In this document: positions 1-7,714 of the stretch, piece by piece | Position numbering within the stretch: position 1 is the stretch's first letter | How the letters are laid out: every line of letters begins with the position of its first letter | NCBI GenBank assembly: GCA_017308115.1 | Contig: JAFKFS010000035.1 | Coordinates: 1-35,647, forward strand | DNA: 35,647 bases | Direction of reading: 5' to 3' | Origin: Bordetella sp. | GTDB taxonomy: Bacteria; Pseudomonadota; Alphaproteobacteria; Caulobacterales; Caulobacteraceae | The notes under the pieces: generated by a model | What the model saw: the letters and a program-made list of their open reading frames with translations, nothing else | Told to the model about the DNA's origin: nothing | Database searches by the model: none | Translations under genes and position numbers: made by a program

Positions 1-487
1 GCTGCGTCCCCTGCTGCGGCACGATCAGCAGCTCGCCGTCGGCGTCGTAGAAGACGCGATCGACCATGGAGCGGTTGGCGACATAGAGGTGGACGCCCAC
101 CCCCGTCCCGGAATCGGCGCAACCATTGCCGCCATAGGTGGTCAGCCCCTCGACCCAGTCGGTCGGCTGGTCCGGCATGGGCAGGGGGTCCCAGCGCATG
201 CGGTTGGGATTGGGCGAGGTCTCGGCGAAGGGGCCCGAGCGCACCCGGCCCTGCGCGAACGGCCGATAGGGTCCGTGCTGGGCCGAGGGCCGCAGGCGAT
301 AGAGCCAGCTGCGCAGGTTGTGGGCGCGCGGGGCGGTGAAGGCCGCGCCCGACAGCTGTTCGGCGTAGAGGCCCAGCGCCGGACGCTGCGGCGAGTTGCG
401 CCCCACCGGCAGGGCGCCGGGCGCCGCCTCGGTGGCGAAGTGATTGGCGAAGCCGCTCTGATAGGCGGGCGCGTTGGATCGCGTCAT
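1..487 (-). CDS. hmgA: Homogentisate 1,2-dioxygenase, N-terminal part (cut by window edge)
   Basis: The enzyme opens the ring of homogentisate to maleylacetoacetate in tyrosine and phenylalanine breakdown, using non-haem Fe(II), in the cytoplasm. The ATG is at 487-485 behind a GGGAG ribosome site, and 162 codons run to the window edge without a stop. The translation begins [20 protein letters not shown] and continues with [24 protein letters not shown] and [12 protein letters not shown], the conserved N-terminal beta-sandwich segments of HmgA. The iron ligands lie in the missing C-terminal part, so activity cannot be judged. The gene follows two acyl-CoA dehydrogenase genes on the same strand, about 75 bp downstream of the second, with a palindromic repeat in between. 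It may be cotranscribed with them or have its own promoter. Recognition rests on remembered family sequence and is strong. Confidence 0.9.
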   Translation of the reverse strand, partial: MTRSNAPAYQSGFANHFATEAAPGALPVGRNSPQRPALGLYAEQLSGAAFTAPRAHNLRSWLYRLRPSAQHGPYRPFAQGRVRSGPFAETSPNPNRMRWDPLPMPDQPTDWVEGLTTYGGNGCADSGTGVGVHLYVANRSMVDRVFYDADGELLIVPQQGTQ

Positions 488-537
488 GTCGTTTCTCCCT
501 TGTCGGGAGGTTTAACGAGTGCAGCCCGCCCCGTCAT

Positions 538-559
538 CCTTCTCCCCTTGAGGAGAAGG
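538..559. repeat. Short palindromic intergenic repeat
   Basis: Perfect 8-bp arms (ccttctcc / ggagaagg) surround a 6-base loop between the acyl-CoA dehydrogenase stop and the hmgA start. No T-run follows on either strand, so an intrinsic terminator is unlikely. The sequence resembles the larger CTCCCC-type palindromes elsewhere in the window and probably belongs to the same broad repeat class. Confidence 0.5.
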
Positions 560-561
560 GT

Positions 562-1695
562 TCAGAAGCCCTGCGCCCTGGCCAGGCGCTCGGCGTGGAA
601 GTGGGCGTCGCCGAGGAGTTCGTTCAGCACCCGCACCCGCTTCATGAACAGGCCCACGTCGAAGGCGTCCGTCATGCCGACGCCGCCGTGCATCTGGATC
701 GCCTCCTGCACCGCCAGTTCGGCGACGCGGCCGGCCTTGGCCTTGGCGATCCCGGCGGCCTGTTCGGCGTCGGAACGGCCCGCGTCGATGGCCTGAAGCG
801 CGGCCAGGGTCGCGGCCTTGGCCAGCTCCAGCTCGGTGAACAGATGGGCCGCGCGGTGCTGCAGGGCCTGGAACTCGCCGATCAGCTTGCCGAACTGCTT
901 GCGGGTCTTGAGATAGTCCAGAGTCAACCTGAACGCCTGATCCCCCGCCCCGACCAGGGACGAGGCGGCGCAGGCCCGGCCCAGCGTCAGGGCGGCGTCC
1001 AGCGGCCCCTGCCCCTCGCCCACAGCGCCGATGACCGCGTCGGCGTCGATCTGAGCGTCGGTCAGGGTCACGCGGGCGGCGTTGTGGGCGTCGACCATGA
1101 CGGTGCGCTCGACCGAGACGCCGGGCGTCGCCGGATCGATCAGGAACAGGGTGAGGCCTTCATCCGCCCCCTCTTGCTGAATTCGCGCCGCGACGATCAG
1201 GGCGTCGGCGACATGGCCGTCCAGCACGAAGCCCTTGGCGCCGTTCAGTTTGAAGCCGTTGCCCGAGCGTTCGGCGCGCGCGGCGATCTTCGCGGGCGCG
1301 TGCTTCGGCCCTTCGTCGACGGCGAGGCTGAGGATGGCCTCGCCCGCCGCGATCCGGCCCAGCCATTGCTTCTGCGCCTCTGATCCCGCCGCCTTCAGCA
1401 CCGTCGCCGCCAGCACGGAGGAGCCCATGAAGGGGGAGGGCGTCAAGGTGCGACCCAGGCTCTCGGCGATGACCCCCGCCTCGACGGCGCCGAGGCCCGA
1501 GCCGCCGTCTTCCTCAGGGATGACGACGCCGGAAAAACCCATTTCGCCGAACGCCCGCCACAGGTCGCGCGAGACGCCGTCGGGATCGCGCTCGTCGCGC
1601 AGTTTGCGCAGGTGGGCGATGGGCGCGTGCTCGCTCAGGAAGCCGTCGGCGGCGTCCTGAAGCAGGGTCTGCTCTTCGGTCAGGATCAGGGGCAT
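562..1695 (-). CDS. Acyl-CoA dehydrogenase family protein (second of a pair)
   Basis: This is an FAD-dependent acyl-CoA dehydrogenase of 377 residues that would put a 2,3 double bond into an acyl-CoA thioester. The start MPLILTEEQTLLQDAADGFL is the usual helical N-terminal domain. A central beta domain follows, and the C-terminal helical domain contains LDYLKTRKQFGKLIGEFQALQH and IQMHGGVGMTDAFDVGLFMK, which form the FAD and dimer contact region. The ATG at 1695 lies only 4 bp after the stop of the upstream dehydrogenase, so the two are almost certainly cotranscribed. Such adjacent, dissimilar pairs often form heteromeric enzymes, as known for some mycobacterial FadE pairs. The substrate cannot be read from sequence; branched, aromatic or steroid-type side chains are possible. 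Confidence 0.88.
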   Translation of the reverse strand: MPLILTEEQTLLQDAADGFLSEHAPIAHLRKLRDERDPDGVSRDLWRAFGEMGFSGVVIPEEDGGSGLGAVEAGVIAESLGRTLTPSPFMGSSVLAATVLKAAGSEAQKQWLGRIAAGEAILSLAVDEGPKHAPAKIAARAERSGNGFKLNGAKGFVLDGHVADALIVAARIQQEGADEGLTLFLIDPATPGVSVERTVMVDAHNAARVTLTDAQIDADAVIGAVGEGQGPLDAALTLGRACAASSLVGAGDQAFRLTLDYLKTRKQFGKLIGEFQALQHRAAHLFTELELAKAATLAALQAIDAGRSDAEQAAGIAKAKAGRVAELAVQEAIQMHGGVGMTDAFDVGLFMKRVRVLNELLGDAHFHAERLARAQGF

Positions 1696-1699
1696 GGGC

Positions 1700-2884
1700 T
1701 CAGGCTCCCGGCAGTTGCAGCAGGTGTTTGGCGATGATGTTCAGCTGGACTTCGCTGGCGCCGCCTTCGATGGAGTTGGCCTTGGTGCGCAGCCAGTCGC
1801 GGGCGGCCTGGCCGTCGCTCGAGCGCTCGCCCTCCCATTCCAGCGCATCCGCTCCGCCCGCCGCCATGGCCAGTTCGTGGCGGCGCTTGTTCAGCTCCGA
1901 GCCGTAGTATTTCAGCATGGAGGCGATCGCCGGATGGGCCTGTCTGGCCTTCATCTGATCGCCCGCCCGCTCCATCGCCAGACGGAAGGCGGCGGCGTCG
2001 ATGTCGTAGTCGGCGATGCGGGCGCGCAACAGAGGCTCGTCCAGCCGCCCGGCCTCGTCCAGCCCGAGGGTGTCGGCCGCGACCTGTCCCAGCGGACGGC
2101 CGATCCCGGCGTCGCCCATGGCGCCGATCATGGTCCGCTCATGCGCCAGCAGGGCCTTGGCCACGTCCCAGCCCCGGTTCAGCGTCCCGACCAGATTCTC
2201 CTTCTCGACCCGCACGTCGTCGAAGAAGGTCTCGCAGAAGGGCGACTTGCCCGAGATCAGGGTGATGGGCCGCGTCGTCACGCCCGGCGTCGCCATGTCG
2301 AACAGGACGAAGCTGATGCCCAAATGCTTGGGCGCCTCCGGGTCGGTGCGGACCAGGCAGAAGATCCAGTCGGCCTTGTCGGCGTAGGAGGTCCAGATCT
2401 TCTGGCCGTTGACGATCCAGTGGTCGCCCTGATCCGCCGCGCGGGTCTGGATCGAGGCGAGGTCGGACCCGGCGCCCGGCTCGGAATAGCCCTGGCACCA
2501 ACGGATCTCGCCGCGCACGATGGGCGGCAGGAAGCGCTGCTTCTGCTCCTCGGTGCCGAAGGCCAGCAGCGCCGGGCCCAGCATCCACACCCCGAAGCTG
2601 TAGAGCGCCGGGTGGGCCTTGATACGGCGCAGTTCGGCGGCCAGCACCTTGGCCTCCTCGCGGTTCAGCCCGCCGCCGCCGTACTCGCGCGGCCATTCTG
2701 GCGCGGTCCAGCCCCGTTCGGCCATGCGGTCCAGCCAGGTCTTGTGCGCAGGGCTGGGATAGACGGCGTTGCGCCCGCCCCACACCATGTCCGCCTCAAG
2801 CGGCGGCGCGCCGCGACATTCCGGCGGGCAGTTCGCCTCCAGCCAGGCGCGCGTCTCGGCGCGGAACGTCTCCAGATCGGCCAT
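1700..2884 (-). CDS. Acyl-CoA dehydrogenase family protein (first of a pair)
   Basis: This FAD-dependent acyl-CoA dehydrogenase has 394 residues. The N-terminal part has EWPREYGGGGLNREEAKVLA, typical of the larger FadE-like branch. The middle has the flavin and substrate signature CQGYSEPGAGSDLASIQT and the strand DHWIVNGQKIWTSYADKADW. The C-terminus ends with the conserved SIEGGASEVQLNIIAKHLL. The ATG at 2884 has a GAGGGAGGG ribosome site upstream. The next dehydrogenase starts 4 bp after its stop, and hmgA follows on the same strand, which suggests a small catabolic cluster. Natural substrate unknown. The two dehydrogenases are clearly different proteins rather than a recent duplication. 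Confidence 0.9.
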   Translation of the reverse strand: MADLETFRAETRAWLEANCPPECRGAPPLEADMVWGGRNAVYPSPAHKTWLDRMAERGWTAPEWPREYGGGGLNREEAKVLAAELRRIKAHPALYSFGVWMLGPALLAFGTEEQKQRFLPPIVRGEIRWCQGYSEPGAGSDLASIQTRAADQGDHWIVNGQKIWTSYADKADWIFCLVRTDPEAPKHLGISFVLFDMATPGVTTRPITLISGKSPFCETFFDDVRVEKENLVGTLNRGWDVAKALLAHERTMIGAMGDAGIGRPLGQVAADTLGLDEAGRLDEPLLRARIADYDIDAAAFRLAMERAGDQMKARQAHPAIASMLKYYGSELNKRRHELAMAAGGADALEWEGERSSDGQAARDWLRTKANSIEGGASEVQLNIIAKHLLQLPGA

Positions 2885-2951
2885 GGCCGCCCTCCCTCGC
2901 GTTCTTGCTTGGGAAGGACGCTAGCCGGTCCTTTTTAAAAACGGAACAGGG

Positions 2952-3103
2952 TTTCTCCCTCCCCTTCATGGGGAGGGTGGCTGAGGCCGAAGGGCGAGGC
3001 CGGGTGGGGGCGGCGAGGCCATTCAAGCGCGCCGCCCAGGATCACCAGGCCCTCCCCACCCGGTCGCTGCGCGACCACCCTCCCCATGAAGGGGAGGGAG
3101 AAA
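2952..3103. repeat. Paired palindromic repeat with 29-bp inverted arms
   Basis: Arms 2952-2980 and 3075-3103 are perfect inverted copies of 29 bp. Each arm contains the internal palindrome ctccccttcatggggag. The 94 bp between them are GC-rich and include GGGTGGGGG and CCCTCCCCACCC blocks. The same arm recurs at 4972-4999 and 5101-5128. The element sits between two minus-strand genes and has no coding potential. It is likely a dispersed intergenic repeat of this genome; transcribed, it would form a long hairpin. Confidence 0.85.
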
Positions 3104-3114
3104 GGGGGCGCGTC

Positions 3115-3372
3115 TTACTTCTTCGTCGGCAGGAAGGGCGAGAAGGTGATGACGGTGAAGGTGTCGCGGATGTGCGGGCGCGTCTGGACCTGCTTGGTGA
3201 CGAAGGTGCCGATGTCGGCGTCCCTGGGCAGCTGGAACTTGGCCAGCAGGTCGTGCTGGCCCGAGGTCGAATAGACTTCCGACACGTTTTCAACGTTGTC
3301 GACCAGATCGGCAGCCACATCGTTGGCGTAGCCCAACTCGCATTTGATGAAGACGAAAATGGCGGTCATCAT
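3115..3372 (-). CDS. Lrp/AsnC-type ligand-binding domain protein (stand-alone RAM domain)
   Basis: This 85-residue protein begins MMTAIFVFIKCELGYANDVA and continues through VSEVYSTSGQHDLLAKFQLP to HIRDTFTVITFSPFLP. This is the beta-alpha-beta-beta-alpha-beta effector domain of the Lrp/AsnC family (RAM/SAM domain) without the DNA-binding helix-turn-helix. Stand-alone versions oligomerise and bind amino acids; what they control is usually unknown. I chose ATG 3372 because a GGGAGG ribosome site lies 10 nt upstream; an in-frame TTG at 3381 would leave only 1 nt. The gene is divergent from the hydrolase at 3422. A role in sensing amino acids would fit the nearby aromatic catabolism genes, but this is inference. 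Confidence 0.8.
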   Translation of the reverse strand: MMTAIFVFIKCELGYANDVAADLVDNVENVSEVYSTSGQHDLLAKFQLPRDADIGTFVTKQVQTRPHIRDTFTVITFSPFLPTKK

Positions 3373-3421
3373 GGGCTTCAAGCCTCCCGTTCAGAGGAGG
3401 TCTCTAGCGGATGGAGACGAC

Positions 3422-4261
3422 ATGGGTAAGGCTTTGTCGCCCGAGGCGGCGCACAACGAACGGGCCGCGGCCTATGAGGCGGCCTATAACAACCGCGCCC
3501 GCGTGCCGGGCCACCCCGCCATCCTGGATCGCTGGCGCAAGGAGTCGCTGCGGGTCATCGACGCCCGACGGCCCGAGACGATCGAGTACGGCCCGTCCGA
3601 GCGGCAGAAGATGGAATGGTTCGACGCGGGCGCGGGCGCCCCGGTCGCCGTCTTCATGCACGGCGGCTATTGGCAGGCGCTGGACCGGGGCTGGTTCGCC
3701 TGGGTCGCGCCCGCCCTGCTGGAGCATGGAATCAGCGTCGCCGTGCCGGGCTACGACCTGGCCCCCGGCGTCTCGGTCGGCCGGATCATCGGCCAGATGC
3801 GCGAGGCGACGGAAGCCGTGCGCGCCCGCGCCGGCAAGCGGCCGCTGGTGTTCGGCCATTCGGTCGGCGGGCACATGGCGGCGGGCATGCTGTCCGAAGG
3901 CCGGGCGCGGGCGGCGCTGGCGATCTCGGGCGTGTTCGATCTGGAGCCGCTGGTCCACACCTCGCTGAACGAGGCCCTGGGGCTGGACGCGCCGATCGCC
4001 CGCGCCCTGTCGCCGATCCACTGGCCCGCGCCGAACGGCTCGACCCCCGGCGGCACGGCGCTGGACTGCTGGGTCGGCGGAAACGAGAGCAACGAATTCG
4101 TCCGCCAGAGCCGCGAGATGGCCGCCGCCTGGGGCGGCAAGGGCGCCGACACCCATGTCGAGATCGTGGAGGGGGCCGATCACTTCACCGTCCTGGACCC
4201 GCTGGCCGATCCCGACAGCCCCATGGTGAAGCGACTGGTGGAACTGGCGACCGCCGAATAG
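3422..4261 (+). CDS. Arylformamidase (kynurenine formamidase)-like alpha/beta hydrolase
   Basis: This cytosolic alpha/beta hydrolase has 279 residues. HGGYW at 80-84 is the oxyanion-hole motif, GHSVGG at 135-140 holds the nucleophile Ser137, and GADHFTVLD places the catalytic His at 254. The stretch VGGNESNEFVRQSREM aligns with the segment of animal kynurenine formamidase that carries the acid (remembered as HDSPEF..QS), so Glu222 probably replaces the usual Asp. The expected reaction is hydrolysis of N-formylkynurenine or a related ester or amide. The ATG at 3422 follows GGAGACGAC; an upstream in-frame extension overlaps the divergent gene and is unlikely. A KDPG-type aldolase follows 33 bp downstream, probably in the same transcript. 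The family is clear, the exact substrate is not. Confidence 0.82.
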   Translation: MGKALSPEAAHNERAAAYEAAYNNRARVPGHPAILDRWRKESLRVIDARRPETIEYGPSERQKMEWFDAGAGAPVAVFMHGGYWQALDRGWFAWVAPALLEHGISVAVPGYDLAPGVSVGRIIGQMREATEAVRARAGKRPLVFGHSVGGHMAAGMLSEGRARAALAISGVFDLEPLVHTSLNEALGLDAPIARALSPIHWPAPNGSTPGGTALDCWVGGNESNEFVRQSREMAAAWGGKGADTHVEIVEGADHFTVLDPLADPDSPMVKRLVELATAE

Positions 4262-4294
4262 GCTTGGCTCCTGATCAAGACCGAAGGAGTTTCC

Positions 4295-4969
4295 ATGCGT
4301 CATGACCGCCTCGCCGTGCTGACCGCCATCGAGACGCAAGGGGTCGTGCCGGTCTTCTACCACCCCGACGCCGAGGTCTGCGCCGAAGTGATCCGGGCCT
4401 GCGCGCGCGGCGGCGCCGGGGCGGTCGAATTCACCAACCGCGGCGACTTCGCCTGGGAGACCTTCACCTCCCTGTCCAGGCGGTTCGCGCAAACCGATCC
4501 CGACATCATCCTGGGCGTCGGCTCGATCCTGGATGCGCCGACGGCGGCCCTCTACCTGGCCTCGGGCGCGCGATTCGTCGTCAGCCCCTGCCTGGTCCCC
4601 GAGGTCGCCCAGGCGTGCAACCGGCGGATGGTCGCCTATGCGCCGGGCTGCGGCTCGGTGCGGGACATTTCCGAAGCACAGGCCCTGGGCTGCGAGATCG
4701 TCAAGCTGTTCCCCGGGGCCGCGGTCGGCGGGCCGGACTTCGTCAAGGCGGTGCTGGGGCCGATGCCGTGGACCAAGATCATGCCGACCGGCGGCGTGGA
4801 CCCGGACGAAGCCTCCATCGCCCGATGGTTCGGCGCCGGCATCGTGGCGGCGGGCATGGGGTCCAGGCTGATCACCGAAGCGGCCATCCAGGCGCGCGAC
4901 TGGGCGGGGATCGAGGCCCAGGTGCGCCAGACGGTCGAGGCGATCGCGGGGTTCAGAAACAAGCGCTGA
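4295..4969 (+). CDS. KDPG/KHG-type aldolase (2-dehydro-3-deoxy-6-phosphogluconate aldolase family)
   Basis: This class I aldolase of 224 residues has a TIM-barrel fold and would cleave a 2-keto-3-deoxy sugar acid (or 4-hydroxy-2-oxoglutarate) to pyruvate and an aldehyde. Lys137 in EIVKLFPG is the Schiff-base lysine, and Glu45 in AVEFTNRG matches the catalytic glutamate. GVGSILD (74-80) and TKIMPTGGV are further conserved barrel strands. Typical members have about 210 residues. The AVEFTNRGDFAWETF segment marks the subgroup away from the classic Entner-Doudoroff Eda, so the substrate may differ. It lies 33 bp after the hydrolase gene behind GAAGGAG. The paired repeat begins 3 bp after its stop and could fold in the mRNA 3' end. 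Confidence 0.88.
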   Translation: MRHDRLAVLTAIETQGVVPVFYHPDAEVCAEVIRACARGGAGAVEFTNRGDFAWETFTSLSRRFAQTDPDIILGVGSILDAPTAALYLASGARFVVSPCLVPEVAQACNRRMVAYAPGCGSVRDISEAQALGCEIVKLFPGAAVGGPDFVKAVLGPMPWTKIMPTGGVDPDEASIARWFGAGIVAAGMGSRLITEAAIQARDWAGIEAQVRQTVEAIAGFRNKR

Positions 4970-4971
4970 CC

Positions 4972-5128
4972 TTCTCCCTCCCCTTCATGGGGAGGGTGGC
5001 TGAGGCCGCCGGGCCGAAGCCGGGTGGGGGCGGCCAGGCCAGTCAAGCGCCAAGGTCAGTATCGCCCGGCCCTCCCCACCCGGTCTTCGCTTCGCTGCGA
5101 CCACCCTCCCCATGAAGGGGAGGGAGAA
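4972..5128. repeat. Paired palindromic repeat with 28-bp inverted arms (second copy)
   Basis: Arms 4972-4999 and 5101-5128 are perfect inverted copies of 28 bp and match the arms at 2952-2980 and 3075-3103. The interior is also partly similar: GCCGGGTGGGGGCGG near the left arm and GGCCCTCCCCACCCGGTC near the right occur in both copies. The repeat starts 3 bp after the aldolase stop. Confidence 0.85.
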
Positions 5129-5173
5129 ACGGCGCTGAAGCAGCGAGCCGCCGCGCGGCGAGCGATAGCGCAC

Positions 5174-5203
5174 AAAAAAAGACCCCGCCGTTGCCAGCGG
5201 GGC
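5174..5203 (-). terminator. Rho-independent terminator of ppa
   Basis: On the minus strand a GC hairpin (ccccgc 5183-5188 with gcgggg 5197-5202) is followed by a run of seven T (5174-5180). It lies about 28 bp after the pyrophosphatase stop codon. Confidence 0.85.
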
Positions 5204-5230
5204 CTCCTTCATTCCGTCTTGCGTCTCGCC

Positions 5231-5788
5231 TCAGGCGGCGACGTCGCCCTTGGCGGCCAGCTTGGCCTGGTGGGCCTTCATGCCGGCGGCGATCAGTTCG
5301 GCGGCCTCGCCGGCGTCGCCCCAGCCCTTGACCGTGACCGACTTGCCCTTCTCCAGGTCCTTGTAGCGGGTGAAGAAGTGCTCGATCTGCTCGATCAGGA
5401 TGGCGGGCAGCTGACGATAGCTGGAGACCTCGGTGTAGTAGGGGTTCAGCTTGTCCACCGGCACGGCCAGGATCTTCTCGTCGCCGCCGGCCTCGTCGAC
5501 CATCTTCAGCACGCCGATCGGGCGCGAGCGGATGACGCAGCCCGGCACCACCGGCGTGGGGTTCAGCACGATGACGTCGCAGGGATCGCCGTCGTCCGAC
5601 AGGGTGTGCGGCACGAAGCCGTAGTTGCCCGGATAATACATGGCGGTGTGCAGGAAGCGGTCGACGAACAGGGCCCCCGAGGCCTTGTCCATCTCATACT
5701 TCACCGGCAGGCCGCCCTGCGGAATCTCGATGACGACGTTGATGTCCCACGGCGCATTGGGGCCGACCGGAATGGCGTCGATGTTCAT
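5231..5788 (-). CDS. ppa: Inorganic pyrophosphatase (family I)
   Basis: This soluble family I pyrophosphatase hydrolyses PPi to two phosphates and so drives biosynthetic reactions. Its 185 residues are close to the bacterial norm of about 175. The signature D66-G-D68-P-C-D71 and the second acidic pair D98/D103 (in [10 protein letters not shown]) bind the catalytic Mg2+ ions. [12 protein letters not shown] near 21-32 and [13 protein letters not shown] at 51-63 are further family hallmarks. The ATG at 5788 begins [20 protein letters not shown]. The gene is monocistronic, with its own terminator and a plausible promoter (5832-5860). It is divergent from the DUF599 gene. No oddities. Confidence 0.96.
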   Translation of the reverse strand: MNIDAIPVGPNAPWDINVVIEIPQGGLPVKYEMDKASGALFVDRFLHTAMYYPGNYGFVPHTLSDDGDPCDVIVLNPTPVVPGCVIRSRPIGVLKMVDEAGGDEKILAVPVDKLNPYYTEVSSYRQLPAILIEQIEHFFTRYKDLEKGKSVTVKGWGDAGEAAELIAAGMKAHQAKLAAKGDVAA

Positions 5789-5831
5789 GGTACGCTCTTG
5801 CTGCAGGTGCGAACGGGGAGAATTGACGCGC

Positions 5832-5860
5832 GTGATAAGCTTTGCGCGGCTTTACGGCAA
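5832..5860 (-). promoter_or_regulatory. Possible ppa promoter overlapping an inverted repeat
   Basis: On the minus strand TTGCCG (5855-5860) and TATCAC (5832-5837) are separated by 17 bp, about 45 bp upstream of the ppa ATG. A perfect 9-bp inverted repeat (ggcaagcgt 5856-5864 / acgcttgcc 5875-5883) overlaps the -35 hexamer and lies between ppa and the divergent DUF599 gene. The -10 is a weak match. Confidence 0.4.
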
Positions 5861-5914
5861 GCGTCGCGGCGATCACGCTTGCCTTGCGGCGGCCGACGTG
5901 GCGTCAATCCAGAC

Positions 5915-6601
5915 ATGAGTCTGTTCGATTGGATCGCCCTGTTCGTCTTCGCCATGGCCTGGCTGGGCTATGGGCCGCTGATGCGCCTGGTGGCGCGGCG
6001 CAGCGGATCGCTCAACGTCGACATGCTGTCGGTGCGCGACGCCTGGATGCGCGCCATGACCCAGCGCGAGATGCGGCTGATCGACAGCCAGTTGATGGGT
6101 CATTCGATCAACTCCGGCTCCTTCTTCGCCTCGACCAACCTGCTGCTGATCGCCGCCGTGGCCGGGGTCCTGTTCGGCGGCGAGGCGGCCATGCGGGGCT
6201 TCGCCGCCGTGGGCGCCGAGCCCGTCGCGCCGCGCCTGATGGAGGCCAAGCTGGCCCTGGTGCTGCTGTGCCTGGCGCGCGGATTCCTCGACTTCATCTG
6301 GGCACTGCGCCAGCTCAACTACACCGTGGCCCTGATCGGCGCCGCGCCGGAAATCCATCAGGAGGCCGACCGCTTCGCCTACGGCCGGGCCGTGGGGCGG
6401 GTGCTGAACCCGGCCCTGACCCACTTCAACCAGGGGGTTCGCGGCTATTATTTCGCCCTGGCCGCGGCCGCCTGGCTGTTCGGGCCGCTGTGGCTGATGC
6501 TGGGGGCGGTGTCGGTGTTCGCCCTGCTGGCCTGGCGCCAGCTGGCCTCGCCCGCCGCGAGCGCCATCCGGCAGGCGCGCCGCCTGCTCGAGAGGGGCTG
6601 A
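5915..6601 (+). CDS. DUF599 family membrane protein
   Basis: This integral inner-membrane protein has 228 residues. The N-terminus SLFDWIALFVFAMAWLGYG is a first hydrophobic helix. Further hydrophobic segments lie near FASTNLLLIAAVAGVLFGG, KLALVLLCLARGFLDFIW and YFALAAAAWLFGPLWLMLG, giving about four helices. The motif MTQREMRLIDSQLMGHSINS after the first helix and the closing basic RQARRLLERG are typical of DUF599, which has no known function. I chose ATG 5915 because the protein then starts with its first transmembrane helix; a long upstream in-frame extension has no coding character and overlaps ppa on the other strand. Monocistronic; the next plus-strand terminator is 245 bp downstream. 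Confidence 0.82.
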   Translation: MSLFDWIALFVFAMAWLGYGPLMRLVARRSGSLNVDMLSVRDAWMRAMTQREMRLIDSQLMGHSINSGSFFASTNLLLIAAVAGVLFGGEAAMRGFAAVGAEPVAPRLMEAKLALVLLCLARGFLDFIWALRQLNYTVALIGAAPEIHQEADRFAYGRAVGRVLNPALTHFNQGVRGYYFALAAAAWLFGPLWLMLGAVSVFALLAWRQLASPAASAIRQARRLLERG

Positions 6602-6734
6602 TCATCTCGCGACTGCGAAATCACCCTCGCCTGCGCGACGTTTCCACCTCCAGGCCAGGCCCCGCGTTCGATTCAGGGCCTGCCTGAAGACCGGGTTCAG
6701 GGGCGCGGCGCCAACTCCGTAACACCTCGTGATT

Positions 6735-6876
6735 GTATGGGCGTGACTTGGGACTTGTATTTTTGTGCGCTGCAAACTAACTTGATTTTCGACGCTTTCG
6801 AGCGTCTTGCCCTTCCTGGGCGTTTCCTCCCTATAGACTTTCCAAAGCCGCGCCGTCTGGCGCGGCTCTTTTTTTT
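6735..6876 (+). ncRNA. Candidate small RNA ending in a strong terminator
   Basis: This stretch has lower GC than its surroundings and no plausible ORF. In order it shows a perfect 6-bp hairpin with a UUCG tetraloop (gacgct 6791-6796 / agcgtc 6801-6806), a short hairpin GCCC-UUCCU-GGGC (6809-6821), a single-stranded UUUCCUCCC segment (6823-6831) that could pair with Shine-Dalgarno sequences, and a 9-bp terminator stem followed by eight T. This layout is typical of trans-acting sRNAs in alphaproteobacteria. The 5' end is a guess, as no convincing promoter could be fixed. The alternative is simply the structured 3' end of the DUF599 transcript. It matches no RNA family I know. Confidence 0.45.
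6846..6876 (+). terminator. Rho-independent terminator, plus strand
   Basis: A perfect 9-bp stem (agccgcgcc 6846-6854 / ggcgcggct 6859-6867) with a 4-base loop is followed, after one C, by eight T (6869-6876). It serves either the candidate sRNA or the DUF599 transcript. Confidence 0.88.
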
Positions 6877-6892
6877 GCGTTCAGCCCAGGGG

Positions 6893-7714
6893 TCAGGCGC
6901 GCCAGTCGGCGCACAGCTCGGCGATCACCCGCCGCAGGGCCGAGCGGCAACGCTTCCACCCCGGCGACGGCGCCCAGGCCGCCTCATCCCAGTACAGGCC
7001 CCGGCTCAACTCCACCTGAAGGGCCTCGAAGCCCTCTTCCGGCCGCCCCCAGGTCTGGGTCGCATAGCCGCCCGCATAGGGCCGGTTCAGCGCCACCGTC
7101 AGCCCCTGCGCCTCGAACAGCCGCCGCAGCCGCCGCGTCAGCAGGGCCTGGCAACTGGTCCCGTGCCGGTCGCCCAGCACCACGTCCACCGCCCCGTTCG
7201 TCGCCCGCGCGGGCATGGAGTGCCAGTCGATCAGCACCGCCCGCCCGAACCGCGCGTGCGCCGACCGCATCATCCCGCCCAGGGCGGCGTGATAGGGCGC
7301 GTGAACCCGGGCCACCCGCGCCTCGGCCTCGCTGCGCGTCAGCCGCCGCGCATAAAGCGGCGTCCCGTCGCCCGCCAGTCGCGCCACCACGCCATAGCCC
7401 GCCTGAGCCTTGGCGCTGGCGCGCGGCGGCGCCGCATCGACGATCAGGGCCGGATCCCACTCGTCCGGCGCCCGGTTCAGATCGACGTAAGCCCGCCCGA
7501 TCCGCGCCGCGATCAGGGCCGCCCCCTCCCCCGGCCCGCCGTCGATCAACCGGTCCACCGCGGCGTCCTCGGCGCTTCGCACCGCGCGCGCCGGGGCCGT
7601 CGTCTCCATGTCCTCGGGATAGAGGTCGCCCGAATGCGGCGAGGCGAACACCAGGGGCGTCGCCCGCCCGGCGTCCGCCGGAACGATCCAGAAGGGCGGC
7701 TGATGCGCATCCAT
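6893..7714 (-). CDS. N-formylglutamate amidohydrolase family protein
   Basis: This zinc-dependent hydrolase family (PF05013) includes HutG, which cleaves N-formylglutamate to glutamate and formate in histidine degradation. The protein has 273 residues. ASPHSGDLYPEDM near 24-36 and DWHSMPAR near 165 supply likely metal ligands. YVDLNRAPDEWDP near 76-88, VLGDRHGTSC and the long block RPYAGGYATQTWGRP to GFEALQVELSRGLYWD are also conserved. No other histidine-degradation gene is in view, so a general formyl-amino-acid role is possible. It is divergent from cpdR with about 170 bp between the starts. The ATG at 7714 has only a weak ribosome site (CCAGGGC). Confidence 0.85.
   Translation of the reverse strand: MDAHQPPFWIVPADAGRATPLVFASPHSGDLYPEDMETTAPARAVRSAEDAAVDRLIDGGPGEGAALIAARIGRAYVDLNRAPDEWDPALIVDAAPPRASAKAQAGYGVVARLAGDGTPLYARRLTRSEAEARVARVHAPYHAALGGMMRSAHARFGRAVLIDWHSMPARATNGAVDVVLGDRHGTSCQALLTRRLRRLFEAQGLTVALNRPYAGGYATQTWGRPEEGFEALQVELSRGLYWDEAAWAPSPGWKRCRSALRRVIAELCADWRA

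Noticed and set aside
1694-2938. 414-codon open frame opposite the acyl-CoA dehydrogenase
   Set aside because: Antisense artefact of GC-rich codons, with composition typical of shadows.
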